Origin: Aphrophora alni | Lineage: Eukaryota; Arthropoda; Insecta; Hemiptera; Aphrophoridae | Assembly (NCBI GenBank): GCA_963513935.1 | Contig: OY740770.1 | Span: 94,892,511-94,956,510 of the forward strand | Length of the DNA: 64,000 nt | Direction of reading: 5' to 3' | The notes under the pieces: model-generated | What the model was told of the DNA's origin: nothing | The model's database searches: none | The model's input: only the letters and a program-made list of their open reading frames with translations | Program-made: the position numbers and the translations under genes | Part shown: piece by piece, positions 12,419-23,300 of the stretch | Layout: every line of letters begins with the position of its first letter | Numbering within the stretch: position 1 is the first letter of the stretch

Positions 12419-12890
12419 GGACTTATGTAGAGGACATATTGGTTTGCTGTTATACAATTAATTTTTTTTTTAAATCTTGGTAATTTACTAGAATACACAA
12501 GAGCTTTTCTTTATCATATTATATTCATTATCCATTTTACGAGACGTCGGTAAAAAAAATATTAAATGGATCTTGGTTGTTTACTACTAAAACACAAGAT
12601 GTTTTTTAAATCATATTTTAGGCCTATGCGTTAAAGGATATTTTACGAGATTTCGGTAAAAATACTAGAACAAATGTTGATAATTTACTAGAACACACGA
12701 GAGCTTTTCTTTATCATCTCACTCGGTTAGTGAACTTAATAACTACGGTACCTAGTTTAAAAGTTAACCACTAAAGCGTTTCAAGACTAATAAAACTAAA
12801 ATTTTTTTATTAAAACAGCTGATTATTTTTCTCTGTAAAATGTAATTCAACTGCAACTTACGTAGAGGACATATTGGTTTGCTGATATGC
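12419..12890. repeat. Mosaic of dispersed direct repeats
   Basis: Three modules each occur twice. GTAGAGGACATATTGGTTTG is at about 12425 and 12862. TAATTTACTAGAA-ACAC-AGAGCTTTTCTTTATCAT is at about 12481 and 12680. TTTACGAGA--TCGGTAAAAA is at about 12536 and 12640. The order A-B-C-C-B-A suggests rearranged satellite or transposon DNA. Confidence 0.7.
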
Positions 12891-13409
12891 ATTTGGTAAA
12901 TTAGTTTTTAATAAAGTTTAAATATGAATTTCATTTGATGTTTGAACAAATATACATTGCAGATTTAATCGCTATTGTTTGTTATATTTATTGCATCATA
13001 CTATAGTTACCATAAACCAATTATATCGTACTTAAAAAATGACAATTAATAAATAAATCATTATTTTATGTATGTTTTTTAAATTTGATTTTTCCCTATT
13101 TAAATATTATTACTGTTTACAAATAAAAATAAAACTACAAAATAACGAATATAATTATGATATTAAATTTTTAAAATAATGAATAATTAAATTTACATTT
13201 CAAGATATATATTACTTAACCTCGAGATAATAAATAAGCTAATATGGTAAAAACAGGGTTTAAATTGGTATTCACTTATAACGCGCGTAGTCTCTACGCA
13301 CCCAATTTTTTTTCTTTATTAAAAATTATTTAATTTTTAAATATTTAAATGTGTAACTTTTGATGAAATGTGTATTCACTAGTTACTTTTTGATTGATTG
13401 TGCATATCA
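12891..13409. other. AT-rich spacer
   Basis: Nothing recognisable; low-complexity A/T sequence. Confidence 0.6.
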
Positions 13410-13585
13410 TATACCGAGGAATACGATATTATCGAAATCGTTAGATCGTGTCGGTAATTCGGTCTACCGAATCTAGTCGGTAGACCGCTCGGAAATCGAG
13501 GCGGGAGTCAGTAGTTTACAACTTTTTTACCGCATCCAAAGTTTATTGTAGTGTAGTTTGATTATTTAGTTTACTTTTTTTAAAT

Positions 13586-13659
13586 ATGAATCAGCATTTA
13601 GAAGATGAAGCATTGCTTTTGTTGCTCGCTATGGACGAGGACGAACATGATAAGCCTCA
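13586..13659 (+). pseudogene. First exon of a Harbinger-like transposase
   Basis: ATG at 13586 opens MNQHLEDEALLLLLAMDEDE and ends at a good donor (GTAAGTATA at 13660). Acidic and leucine-rich starts of this sort are common in insect HARBI1-like nucleases. No second exon follows before the opposite-strand exon, so the gene is a stump. Confidence 0.5.
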
Positions 13660-13835
13660 GTAAGTATATATAAAATTCCTTCTCTAAATATTAGACAATT
13701 TCGTGAAAAAAATTGTCATGTATGACAACAGTAAAAAATATAAAATAACGTTATATGGTTTTTAATGAAGTGATATTGTTATTTACTTCATGTAGTCAAT
13801 AATTTCCCTATTCTATTTATATTATGTATACTTAC

Positions 13836-13971
13836 TATCTTTATCCAGTATTTCCCCTAGCTGCTTCCACTTTTTATCTTTCGCTCTTGAATCCTTATAT
13901 AATGGATGACTATAGTCGATAAGTAAACTATGTTCCTTAACGAAATTAATGATCCGTTCTGAATTCGACAT
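13836..13971 (-). pseudogene. MADF-domain protein, first exon only
   Basis: Minus-strand ATG at 13971. The reading MSNSERIINFVKEHSLLIDY, then YKDSRAKDKKWKQLGEIL, is a typical start of a MADF (Myb/SANT-like in ADF-1) domain, ending at donor GTAAGTATAC. It is probably the DNA-binding partner of a Harbinger transposon. Downstream exons are absent. Confidence 0.7.
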
Positions 13972-14115
13972 GTTGACAAGCAGTATACAGATTGTGGAAT
14001 GTTTTACCGAAACCCGAGCGTCCGATTGCAGCGCGTGTGTAAACAGGCGATATTTTCGCGCGTTCGGTTTCTCCCGAGTCCTGTATCACGTCTTGTCTGC
14101 TAAGGCCTTAACTCT

Positions 14116-15277
14116 TTGTATATGAATTTTTTTTTAGAAAGTGGATGTCCTGAAACCCTCTTCTAGAATATTACTATAGTTGGATGTTACATAATCCCTA
14201 TTCTGTTATGAATAGGGATTACTATTATTCGATACTGTTAATCGAATCCATATCTTCTGAATTTAAAACATAATTTGAACAATTTGTATCTTCCATAATG
14301 GACGCTACTGCCTGCTCATTTTCCAAATTGGAAATTTGCTGGCAGTCACATAAGGCAAGACAATCCGCTGCATTGGGCCCAGCCAAATTGATAAGTTATT
14401 GATAGACTTTCAGGGATTTTTACTTTGTTATTTACGTAATTATAAATATAAGATATCATTAATTTTGTTATTTCTAATATCCAAAATAAACAATTAAATA
14501 TATTAGTTTTATTAATTACAATGAATATTGTAGGCAAACAATAATTATAGTCACTGATCCCTACGGACATGTCTCAACAGTTCGGCTTCCTAACTCCGAT
14601 GGGCTCTAGAGGTGGGCCGGTTTACCTGGACCATATACTAGATATTTTGTACTTGTCAACGGTGTATTTTAATTGGTGTTTATTTTTGAAAAATACATAT
14701 TCCCCTAACAACAATTATGTTTAAATGTAATTTAATAATAAGTTTTAATGAGGAATTGCACAGGTATTCATTCAGTTGTTACTGGTTGCTGGTAGTGTGT
14801 AAAATATACTTCAATACCATAGGTACCTCTTGTTCTTGTTGTATAAATACGTACTCTAAAATAATAAATGCCTCTAGATATCAGTACTTTATACCTGGTT
14901 ATTGTACCTGGATACTGGAAAGTACCTGTATCTGGTACTGGAATATACCCGTTTAGCACATCTTCAAATTGATTTGTAAAAGCTGGCAGTAACGTTTGTC
15001 AGCTTAAGTGTCGCCAACACAACCAACTGAAAATACATAATGTATTTTTTCACTTCTGTACTATAACAAACCTGAAAAAAAACATTGCAATTCAGATATG
15101 TGCCGTGCAGCTACAGCATAAAAAAGTCCGTACAAGCATATTTTGAAATATTTATAAAAACCATTAGACCTATGAAACTTGCATGTTTTTTGGTATCCAA
15201 AAGTTCAGAAAAGACTAAATTTTTATATTAGCAATAACTAAATCATTATTTTTTTTTTCACATTGGACTCCCCTTAA
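14116..15277. other. Intergenic, no gene recognised
   Basis: Contains a perfect 12-bp-arm hairpin at 14192-14221 and a degenerate TACCTGG/GGTACTGG-type repeat patch at about 14880-14950. No protein reading is supported. Confidence 0.6.
14192..14221. repeat. Perfect hairpin, 12-bp arms, 6-bp loop
   Basis: TAATCCCTATTC, loop of six bases, GAATAGGGATTA. Isolated, with no terminator context; probably MITE debris. Confidence 0.8.
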
Positions 15278-16190
15278 TGGGTGGAGTCACCGTTTTACTT
15301 GCTGGAGATTTTAGGCAAACATTACCTGTCATTCAAAGAAGCACTAGAGCACATGAGGTTAAAGCATGCATCAAATAATCGTGTTTATGGCCTCAAATAA
15401 ATAAACCATCTGCTAATAATAATAATATGTAAGTTTATTTGAAAAATGATTATCAAGCACGAATATTTTCTGCGCTTCTACTTAAAATAGGAAATGGACA
15501 ATATCCAGAACGAGTAAGAAAAATTAATATAACGGAAACATTGGGCAAGGTATGTAATAGTTTAAATCAGCTTATAAGCACAGTTTATCCTGATATTTAA
15601 AAAATATAAACTATGGAATGGTTCAATGAGCGTACGATTTTCACTCCTATAAATCTGAAATTAATGATAAATTATTTGGCTCATTTAAAGGAGATGTAAT
15701 AGAATACAAATCAGTTGATAAGGTGATACAAGCAGATGAAGCAATTAATTATTCAGTACAATTTCTAAATACCCTTACCCACCTGGAATTTCGATATATA
15801 TACTTCGTCATATAGTAGGAACACCAATGATCTTATTGAAATCTCAATCCTCCAAAACTATACAATGGAACCACACTACATACTACATGTAACAGTTTAA
15901 AAATATATATAATATAGAAGCTAGGATATTCATTGGTTGTGCTCGAGGCTAATCAGTTTTCATACCTAGAATACCACTAATTCCATTGGTGTATCCATTC
16001 GAATTTATAAGGCTACAGTATCCTCTTATGGTATGTTTTGCTATGACTATCAATAAGTCAAAGGACAGACTTTAAAATTTTCAGGAATTGACTTAAGAGA
16101 AGACTGTTTTACTTATGGTCAACTTTGCGTTGGTGTTTCTAGTTCAAGTTATTCTATTAGTTTAGTAATTAATTTTAGCACCTAAAGAAA
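15278..16190 (+). pseudogene. Helitron-type Pif1 helicase, C-terminal half, heavily decayed
   Basis: It begins GGVTVLLAGDFRQTLPVI, a Pif1/Helitron helicase block (motif II/III region). It continues with RIFSALLLKIGNGQYPE, NERTIFTPIN, GTPMILLKS-like, IGCARG, FIPRIPLIPL-like, FPFEFIRLQYPL-like and AMTINKSKGQTL-like blocks, and ends in DLREDCFTYGQLCVGVSSS. Block order and spacing match the RepHel helicase of Helitrons. Many stops and frameshifts show it is inert. The Rep/HUH domain and the left end are missing. Confidence 0.85.
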
Positions 16191-16433
16191 GACAACAAGT
16201 ATATTTTACAAAGAAGTACATAGTAAAAATTAATTATATTTTCATCAAATTAAAATGTGGTACTTGTTAGAGATATTGTGAAATTATTTAAAAAAATTTA
16301 ATCATATTATATAGAGATATAGATGTGTATAAAATTTGTATGTAAAAAAGATTCGGAAAAACTGTAATTGTCTTCTGCTAATTTTAATTTTAGTATTATG
16401 TAGTTAATTTAATAATCAGTGTTGAATCTGAAA

Positions 16434-16454
16434 TATTCCGCCAGTAACAGCTAG
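16434..16454 (+). mobile_element. Candidate Helitron 3' terminus (CTAG|T)
   Basis: CCGCCAGTAACAGCTAG followed by T lies 260 bp downstream of the helicase relic in the right orientation. Helitrons end in CTRR and insert between A and T. The preceding hairpin is not convincing, so this stays tentative. Confidence 0.4.
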
Positions 16455-17470
16455 TATTCTATAATTAAAAAAAAATTGTTGCTTAATTTAATATAATTAA
16501 AAAAGACATTTTTACTTTAATTTGATCCTTTAGGAAGTTTTCTTCAAATACACGTTTTCTTTCCATTGTTATTATCTGTGTAATTAATTTCGAATTCATC
16601 TGATTGATGCTCTAGTATTTTGGTATCTGTTTTTGCTACTGATTCTTGAGAATCTTTCTAATAAAATTCTGCTCTTAGAAATACATGGCTTAGTCTCTAA
16701 TCAGGCCCAGCAGGACTATATAATATTTTCTATTATATAATGTTCCAAAATAGATAAATCTACAGGTAAATAAAGAATTAGGTAGGTACTCGCTATTACT
16801 ATAATTGGTTAATAACATCTACATTTTTATGTATAGATAAAATGTATTCATTTATGTAAATCAAGAAAAAAAATAAAATTATTTCAAAGAATCGACAGAA
16901 CCTATTTTTTTTCTCTATATGCATATTTTAGGCTGGCGGGGAATGTATCATTAAGCCAACAGAACCAAATTATTAAACAAGATTCATGAAACTGGAACTG
17001 TACACAGAGTAAGGGTTGCCATTCCAAGGCTGCCAATAGGCAAAGTAGAAGAAAACAATTTTCATTATCTTGTATGTGTATAGTATATATTCCCCTATAT
17101 TCGTATATTCCGTCTGTCTGACCTGTCGACCTGTCTGTGTTTTGGTTGGGATTTGTGTTGTGTTTACGGTACGGTTATAGTTTGTCTTGGAGGAAGTAAT
17201 TATTTTGGTTTGTAGTACAATAATATGGTTTATATTGTTGAATTTAATGTTATTAAAATTAGAGTTCGACATTTTTGTAATTTTTTTCTAATTATGTTTT
17301 GTTTAATTCGGTTATCATACAATTTTATTATCGCAAAAGAGCTCTCAAATGTCCATTTAACATATGTATTGCAACTGCCATAACCTCATAATCAAGTTCA
17401 CTCGATCATAAAATAATTGTTATTTTAATTAAATAAGACTACAGCAGGAACATTTTAAATTTCGACTACA
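16455..17470. other. AT-rich spacer, no gene recognised
   Basis: The 99-codon minus-strand frame at 16973-17272 is rich in N, T and I and lacks any motif. No RNA gene was seen. Confidence 0.6.
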
Positions 17471-17709
17471 GTTTAAGGTAATTGTTTACTGTAACTGCAA
17501 CCAGTCTTTTTTAGCGATTTAAAAAAATCATGTTCTACATACCATACCTTATATTTTATGGTAATTATATAGCAGAGCTGCCTCACTTCAAAATCAATTT
17601 TTATGGGTTTTATTCGTCAAATAAATGTTGGAAAAATATTATACTATCGAAAAAAAGTGTCGGAAAGATGATTACATAACATAATTTCACAAGATTACAC
17701 AAGAAAATC

Positions 17710-17960
17710 TTAATTGGAGTCAAATTCTGCTGCAAATTCAGTAGATGAGGAATTTATTGAATTTAAATGTATTTCACTCGTAATTCGCCATAAATGATGA
17801 AAACGAGTATTATACTCATTGTACTTTCTCTTAAACATAAATTCGGCTATATGGCCATGGAAATGTTGTTTTGAATTTCCATATCGCGGCACATTTCCTC
17901 GCACCTCCCTCCATTGACGTTCAATTGTCTGCGTATGTGCTTCAGTGTACGCATATGTAG
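17710..17960 (-). pseudogene. ISXO2-like (IS1595/Merlin-type) transposase, C-terminal fragment
   Basis: The minus strand reads AHTQTIERQWREVRGNVPRY, then HFHGHIAEFMFKRKYN and FHHLWRI, and stops at 17710. The HTQ-IE-W-R...PRYG...H--EF-F-RK pattern is characteristic of the end of DDE_Tnp_IS1595-type transposases. The catalytic N-terminal part is absent. Confidence 0.75.
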
Positions 17961-17980
17961 GGCTGTATTATTATATGTCA

Positions 17981-18040
17981 CGAAAGGTTTGGCCAGGTTG
18001 CTATATATATATATATATAACCACCTGGCGAAACCTTTCG
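17981..18040. repeat. AT-cored palindrome
   Basis: CGAAAGGTTTGGCCAGGTTG is followed by (TA)9-like sequence and by AACCACCTGGCGAAACCTTT-CG, which complements the left side with few mismatches. It could extrude a cruciform of about 60 bp. Confidence 0.85.
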
Positions 18041-18392
18041 TACGTTTATTGAAGTGAATGTCATGAGTATGAAAGATAACACAGAGTTAATTTTTTCACG
18101 AAAAAACTACTTGTGTAATTGTATTATTGTATTATGTAATCATCTTTCCGACACTTTTTTTCGATAGTAAAATATTTTTCCAACATTTATTTGACGAATA
18201 AAACCCATAAAAATTGATTTTGAAGTGAGGCAGCTCTGCTATATAATTACCTATTTTATTAATAATAAAATTAGTTTTTACAGCAACTTTTACACAAAAA
18301 ACATAATTCCAACTTTTCTAGGTAAAAGGTACATTAAGCGAATTATGTGTTAAAATAGGTTTGTACACGAATTTTTACCTTACAAGGTGAAG

Positions 18393-18449
18393 TAAGGTGG
18401 CTATATATATATATATATATATATATATTATGTATATATAGCCACCTTA
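18393..18449. repeat. Second AT-cored palindrome
   Basis: TAAGGTGGC, then a long (TA)n tract with one ATTATG interruption, then GCCACCTTA. Similar in design to the palindrome at 17981-18040 but with unrelated stem sequence. Confidence 0.85.
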
Positions 18450-18484
18450 CCTGAACTATGCATAAATTAAAAAAAAAGATATTG

Positions 18485-18555
18485 TGCATGCTGTCCCAAG
18501 TGGTCACCCCCATCCAAGTAGTAACTGCGCTCAATGTTGGTTGACTTCGGTGATC
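18485..18555 (-). rRNA. 5S rRNA-derived fragment (pseudogene or SINE3-type)
   Basis: The minus strand reads GATCACCGAAGTCAACCAAC, then a GAGCGCAGTTACTACTTGG-like stretch and ATGGGGGTGACCACTTGGGA. It aligns by eye with the 3' half of animal 5S rRNA (GATCACCGAAGTTAAGC ... AGTACTTGGATGGGTGACC). The 5' half is missing and there are several substitutions and a G insertion, so it is not a functional 5S gene. A run of T residues follows on the minus strand. The box A/C promoter region seems only partly kept. Confidence 0.75.
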
Positions 18556-18720
18556 TATAAATGCATTGAATTTCGTAGTTTTTAAATCGTGACTTTTCGG
18601 GGAAAAAGTTAGCCTTGTGTTAAAAACTTATTTTATTATTAATAAATAAGGTTATGTAGAACATGAATAAAAAAAAGAAATTGTAAAAAAATTGGCTGCA
18701 GTTACAGTAAATAATTACCT

Positions 18721-20074
18721 AGTTTAATTATTAGGTTTGTACATTTACAATTTTCCTTGACTTGAATTAACTTAGTATTAGGCTAGTAAATGTACATTTA
18801 TTTCGGTAAATATCGGTTGTTTTACCTTTTCCTTCGATTTTTGTATAAAAAAATGATGAAAACAAAGTATTTACCTTGTATTCAAAGTATCAGATCATAT
18901 TATGTGTCACAATTAACATTTTAGGTCCCAAAATGCATTTCTTCACTGTTAAATAACATATTTTGAAAACATCATTTTTAATTAATCGTGCATTGCAGTT
19001 AATAAATTTTTGTATTTTCCAAAATTGCGTGCCTTGTTAAAACATTTTTGCTTACTCTTGCATTAGGATTAATTGAGATAATCTCTTCTGAGTAAAAGTG
19101 TTTGAAAAAAGTGTAAGCTTAGTTATTAAAATATGTAAAAAGAACTACAATGTAGAAAAAAGACAAATTTTACCTTCTTATATCTGTTGCAAATGCAAGA
19201 TTCCAGAGCTTGTTCTTTTGAAAGTAATTTTCATGACAAAAGTCATCTTCGACTTTGTCTGGGAACTAATTTTGAAACTCTCTGAGATTTAGCGTGCAGG
19301 ATCGAATGTTGTTGATACATCGTACTACTGATCCAAGAACGAAAGATAAGTTCAAATGTTTAGAGCAGAGAGGTTCACATGTATAATGGAGTGGTACTTA
19401 ATTATTTTCCTGTTATTTAATTAATGATATTTTATTTCACTTTTTTAAAATATAAAACAGAAAAGATATTTTTTCAAGCTTTACCTCGTGCCACTTTATA
19501 TACCTTCATGTGCCACCAATTGGCATGGTGTGGGTTCGCCACCACTACTCTAAAGAAAAATGATTTGTTACATATCTTCAGATAGTTTATACAACTAGTA
19601 TATTTGAAAGCTGTTGGTAAATTTATAACTATTTAATATAATAGTTAACGAAAAGAATCATTAAAGGATTAAGTAGTATTATCATTAAATTGCTCTTCTT
19701 TCAGTTTAGATTTTAGATGACATATTTCACATCTAGTCTACAATGTATATAGCCTACTAGGTAAATTGTCAATTTCTACAGCTGTTTAAAAAAGTGTTTT
19801 CCTATACTATTTTTTTTCTTTAATGTTAGGTATAGACATCATAATTGTAAACAGAAAATTGTAAGGTCCATACTATTGTAGGTAACAATATAGCAGAATA
19901 ACCATTAATATGTTAAAATTATGTTGGGCTCTGAAGGTATCATCTAGTGATAAGATTTGTTAGTTTGGGTGAACAAATGTTCAATAGCCTTATCTATTCA
20001 AATATTTATTTTTTTATTCCCGAAAGCTTTTTTTTATTGTTTTTCATAATAATGAAAAATAAATTGTGTTTTAG
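18721..20074. other. Upstream region of DMAP1, no other gene recognised
   Basis: AT-rich. At 19497-19556 a GC-richer segment (minus reading AGAGTAGTGGTGGCGAACCC...) resembles one end of a hAT-type element, but no partner end was found. No promoter motif could be assigned to DMAP1. Confidence 0.5.
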
Positions 20075-20084
20075 AGTCTCAACA

Positions 20085-20301
20085 ATGGCTGATGTAAGGG
20101 ATATACTTGAAATTGATAGGGCTGGTACACCAGAATTAACAAAAGAAGCAATTCTTGGAAATGTTGATAAGCAAAAGAAAAAATTACTCCTGCAAGCAGT
20201 TCCTAAAACTTCAAAACGTCCTGAAGGAATGCACCGGGAAGTATTTGCTCTTTTGTATAATGATAACAAAGACGCCCCTCCATTGTTTCCGACAGATACA
20301 G
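20085..20301 (+). CDS. DMAP1: DMAP1 coding exon 1
   Basis: ATG at 20085 gives MADVRDILEI, the family N terminus. The in-frame upstream sequence (GTGTTTTAG|AGTCTCAACA) looks like an acceptor at 20074, so a 5' UTR exon probably exists upstream. Donor GTATGT; phase 1. Confidence 0.93.
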
Positions 20302-23300
20302 GTATGTCTAATTTTAATGTATGTTATTAATAGTAATAGTTCTATAGGTTTAGTCCTATTTGATTTAGTGTAGTATTGTGTGATTTTGTTTAATTTATTG
20401 TTTGTTTGGATATTTTATATCCAGTATGTTTATAAAGAATCCTAATAATAAAGCTACACTTGTTTTGTAATATTGCAATTGTATTTGAAAAGCTGTGAGA
20501 TTAGATTAGATTAGTACATTATTATAACCTAGTTTCTACTTTTTTTAAATTGATATATTGTTAAAACAAACTTATTCACCTGCTTTGATAAGCACCTGCT
20601 ATGTTATATGAAATTTTTTAACTTGAATGAATTTTGACTTTCGGGAACAGAGCAAAATCACAGGGTGCTAAATCTGGTAAATATGGAGGTTGTGGGATGG
20701 TGGCCATATTGTTTTTGGTTAAAAACTGTATTGTTTTAATTGAAGTGTGAGTAGGTGCATTGTCTTGATGCAACAGCCAATTTTGGTCTTTCCACAACTA
20801 TGGCCTCTTTCGTCGCACATTTCTCTCAGTCACCTCAAAATGTCATAATAAAAATCTGAGTTCACTGTAACATCAGTTGGCATAAACTCGTGATGGACAA
20901 TACCTTTGATGTCGAAAAAAAAAATGATGAGCATGGTTTTTGTTACAGTTCTGACCTGCCGTACTTTTTTCGGTCTTGGTAATTGTGGACTTTTCCACTG
21001 TGGCGAGTGGAGTATTATTTCTCAATCATATCCATAAAACCATTTTCCATCATCGGTTATGGACCCTGGAGAAGGTAGGATCATTTTCAGATGTTTCTCT
21101 GAGTTCATTACACACATCAAAACAGCACTGTTTCTGATCCACAGAAAAAAGCTGAGGAATGAATTTTGCAGCAATATGACACATGTCTAAATTTTCAGTT
21201 AGAATTTCTTAGCAGATTCCATAGCTTATGCCGACTCATGTACACAAACCATAGATTGTATGATGACGGTCTTGTGAATGAGTTGTTGAATTTCTTCAAC
21301 ATTTTCCTCTGTTTTGCTCAGTGAAGTAGTCCTGAATGATTATCATCTTCAAGAGAAGTTCTGCCAGCCTTGAAACGAACGTACCACTAAAACCTGTATT
21401 CTGTTTAGCCCTGTGTTCTGTTTTGAGAATGTTCTTCAAAACATTCTCGAAGCATTGGAAAAGTTTCAGTGGGCGATTCAGTAAAACAAATCTTGATGCA
21501 ATCTTGTTGCTTGAATTTATCAACGATCAAAAATTTGCAAATTAACATTAACACACAAAACAGTTACAAAACACAACTCGTAGACTGAACACGACCTCAC
21601 AATGGTGCAAAACTCGGCATACTGACTTATTAGGTACCGGTATTCTAGAAAGAATTGCAAAAAAAGTAGTTTTAACCTTTTTGACCAATTTGTGTACAAC
21701 TTAAATACCACCCTACTTGTTTTGTGCAGGTCAGGGATATAAGCAATTAAAAGCTAAACTGGGAATGAAAAAGGTGCGGCCATGGAAATGGATGCCTTTT
21801 ACTAATCCTGCTCGTAAGGACGGAGCTGTTTTTCATCATTGGCGAAGAGTGGCTGACGAAGGCAAAGAATATCCTTTTGCCAAATTTAATAAGGTAACGT
21901 GTGAGATACTCCTAGTATGAATTTTTTTAATGGTGATTTATAGTTAATATTATATTTGGATATCATTTTGTGTGTATGTGTTTAACAATTTTTTTACTAT
22001 TTCAATGTGACAGGTAACTTGGAATTTCACACTAATTTATAATTATCTTAATTAAATTTGTACTTTCCAGTTATGTAGTAAGAAAAATAGTATAACAAAT
22101 TTGCATTATAATTAAGCTAGTAATTCATTAGCAGTCTAACATTGTTAAATGTTGATAAATTCTATTTCTAAATATTGCTGTAGTTGTATTAATTGTTGAT
22201 CATGTTTGCCAAGTTAGTTGAGAAGGTATTGACATTAGAGCAGTGCATGTTTAGCATAACACATCATATGTGTTTATAATATTAGGTAAATTGAATAGCA
22301 CATAAAATGTGGCCTATGATTTATTTCTTGAATGTGAAAAATAAACATGAATGCTGAAATTCACTTTCAAATTTGTATCGTTTATATAAGTAATAATAAG
22401 TTTGTGATGATGAATAGAGCTGGTGACCATATTTGCTCATTTAAGATTTGGTGCGCCCAGTTGAAGGAAATATTACTCACCATTACATCTTTTCCTTGGA
22501 TTTTCCACAAATTACATTTTTATTTCATCATATTTTGTCTAAAACTACTGTACAGAAGATGGTTTTTTAATAACACAAACTTATGATAGAGCAGTACCTA
22601 CATTAGAATTTGTGAATCCTGTATAGTCACTGGAAGCAAGATACGGATATTACATGTAACTTTTGAGTTAACACGCTTCCTTAGCATCAAAGACAAAATT
22701 CAAACAGACATTTTCCAAAATGTTTTCTTGAGAACTCCCCGCTTCAAGGCTCCACAATTGCGATTTTCGGCTGGGAACAAGTCAATTATTCTTCCCTATA
22801 GCCTAAGCCTCGCATCAAATGACATATTCTTACTGCACAACAGTTCCACAAAGACAAAGAGGGCAGCATTTTTCTATTATGTCAGGATACAATACTTGGT
22901 GCCCTGCTGTGACAGGTGTTTCAACAATATCAGAAAATATGTCGTAAAATAGTGTGCATCAGTAAATAAAAATTGATTAAAAATCTATTCTTGATTCTCA
23001 TTAAACATTCTTGTACTATTGGACCTTATTTTGTGAATTTCCATCCAAGTTGTACGAAATATTAATGTAAGTTAGTTGAAATACTGATTTAATTTTTTAC
23101 CATTAATTATAAAAAGGTGTAATTTAAATTTTGTTTGTACTTACCCAGTAATATTTCTAATTATATTACATTTTCTAGCAAGTACCTATTCCTAATTATA
23201 CCGATTCTGAATACCTTCAACACTTACAATCAGAGTCATGGGCTCGTGCTGAAACCGACCATTTGTTTGATCTGTGCCGAAGATTTGATTTACGCTTTGG

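Larger units (their letters stand above)
13410..14115. mobile_element. Internally deleted PIF/Harbinger-like element
   Basis: A GC-richer island in AT-rich DNA carries the 5' exon of one gene on the plus strand (13586-13659) and the 5' exon of another on the minus strand (13836-13971). They face each other with only about 180 bp between. PIF/Harbinger transposons encode two proteins, a nuclease and a MADF/Myb-like DNA-binding protein, so the region looks like an element that has lost its middle. Related words (CTCGGAAATCGAG and GACTCGGGAGAAACCG in the complement) sit at the two ends, but exact terminal repeats were not resolved. Confidence 0.6.
18252..18648. mobile_element. MITE nested in the right arm of the 17.5-18.7 kb element
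   Basis: Terminal inverted repeats of about 27 bp (ATTTTATTAATAATAAAATTAG-type at 18253-18280 and its complement at 18621-18647), about 397 bp in total. It splits the host element's right arm between sequences that are contiguous in the left arm. It carries an AT-cored palindrome and a 5S rRNA-derived segment. Confidence 0.75.
17471..18720. mobile_element. Long-inverted-repeat transposon with IS1595/Merlin-like transposase fragment
   Basis: The outer arm (about 17475-17540) pairs with 18655-18720, and the inner arm 17561-17680 pairs almost perfectly with 18132-18250. The arms flank a minus-strand transposase C terminus (17710-17960). The right arm is interrupted at 18252 by a nested MITE. 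When the nest is removed, the two arm halves become collinear with the left arm. Two AT-cored palindromes are also present. Overall this is an internally deleted copy of a DNA transposon with arms of about 200 bp. Confidence 0.8.

Noticed and set aside
14717..14959. Opposed ~79- and 63-codon frames at 14.7-14.95 kb
   Set aside because: Both come from a degenerate GGTACC/TACTGG repeat patch; repeat-driven composition.
20006..20269. 87-codon minus-strand frame opposite DMAP1 exon 1
   Set aside because: Antisense shadow of a conserved coding exon.
22728..22952. 74-codon frame in DMAP1 intron 2
   Set aside because: Protein-like composition but no recognisable family and no splice sites; not supported as a gene.
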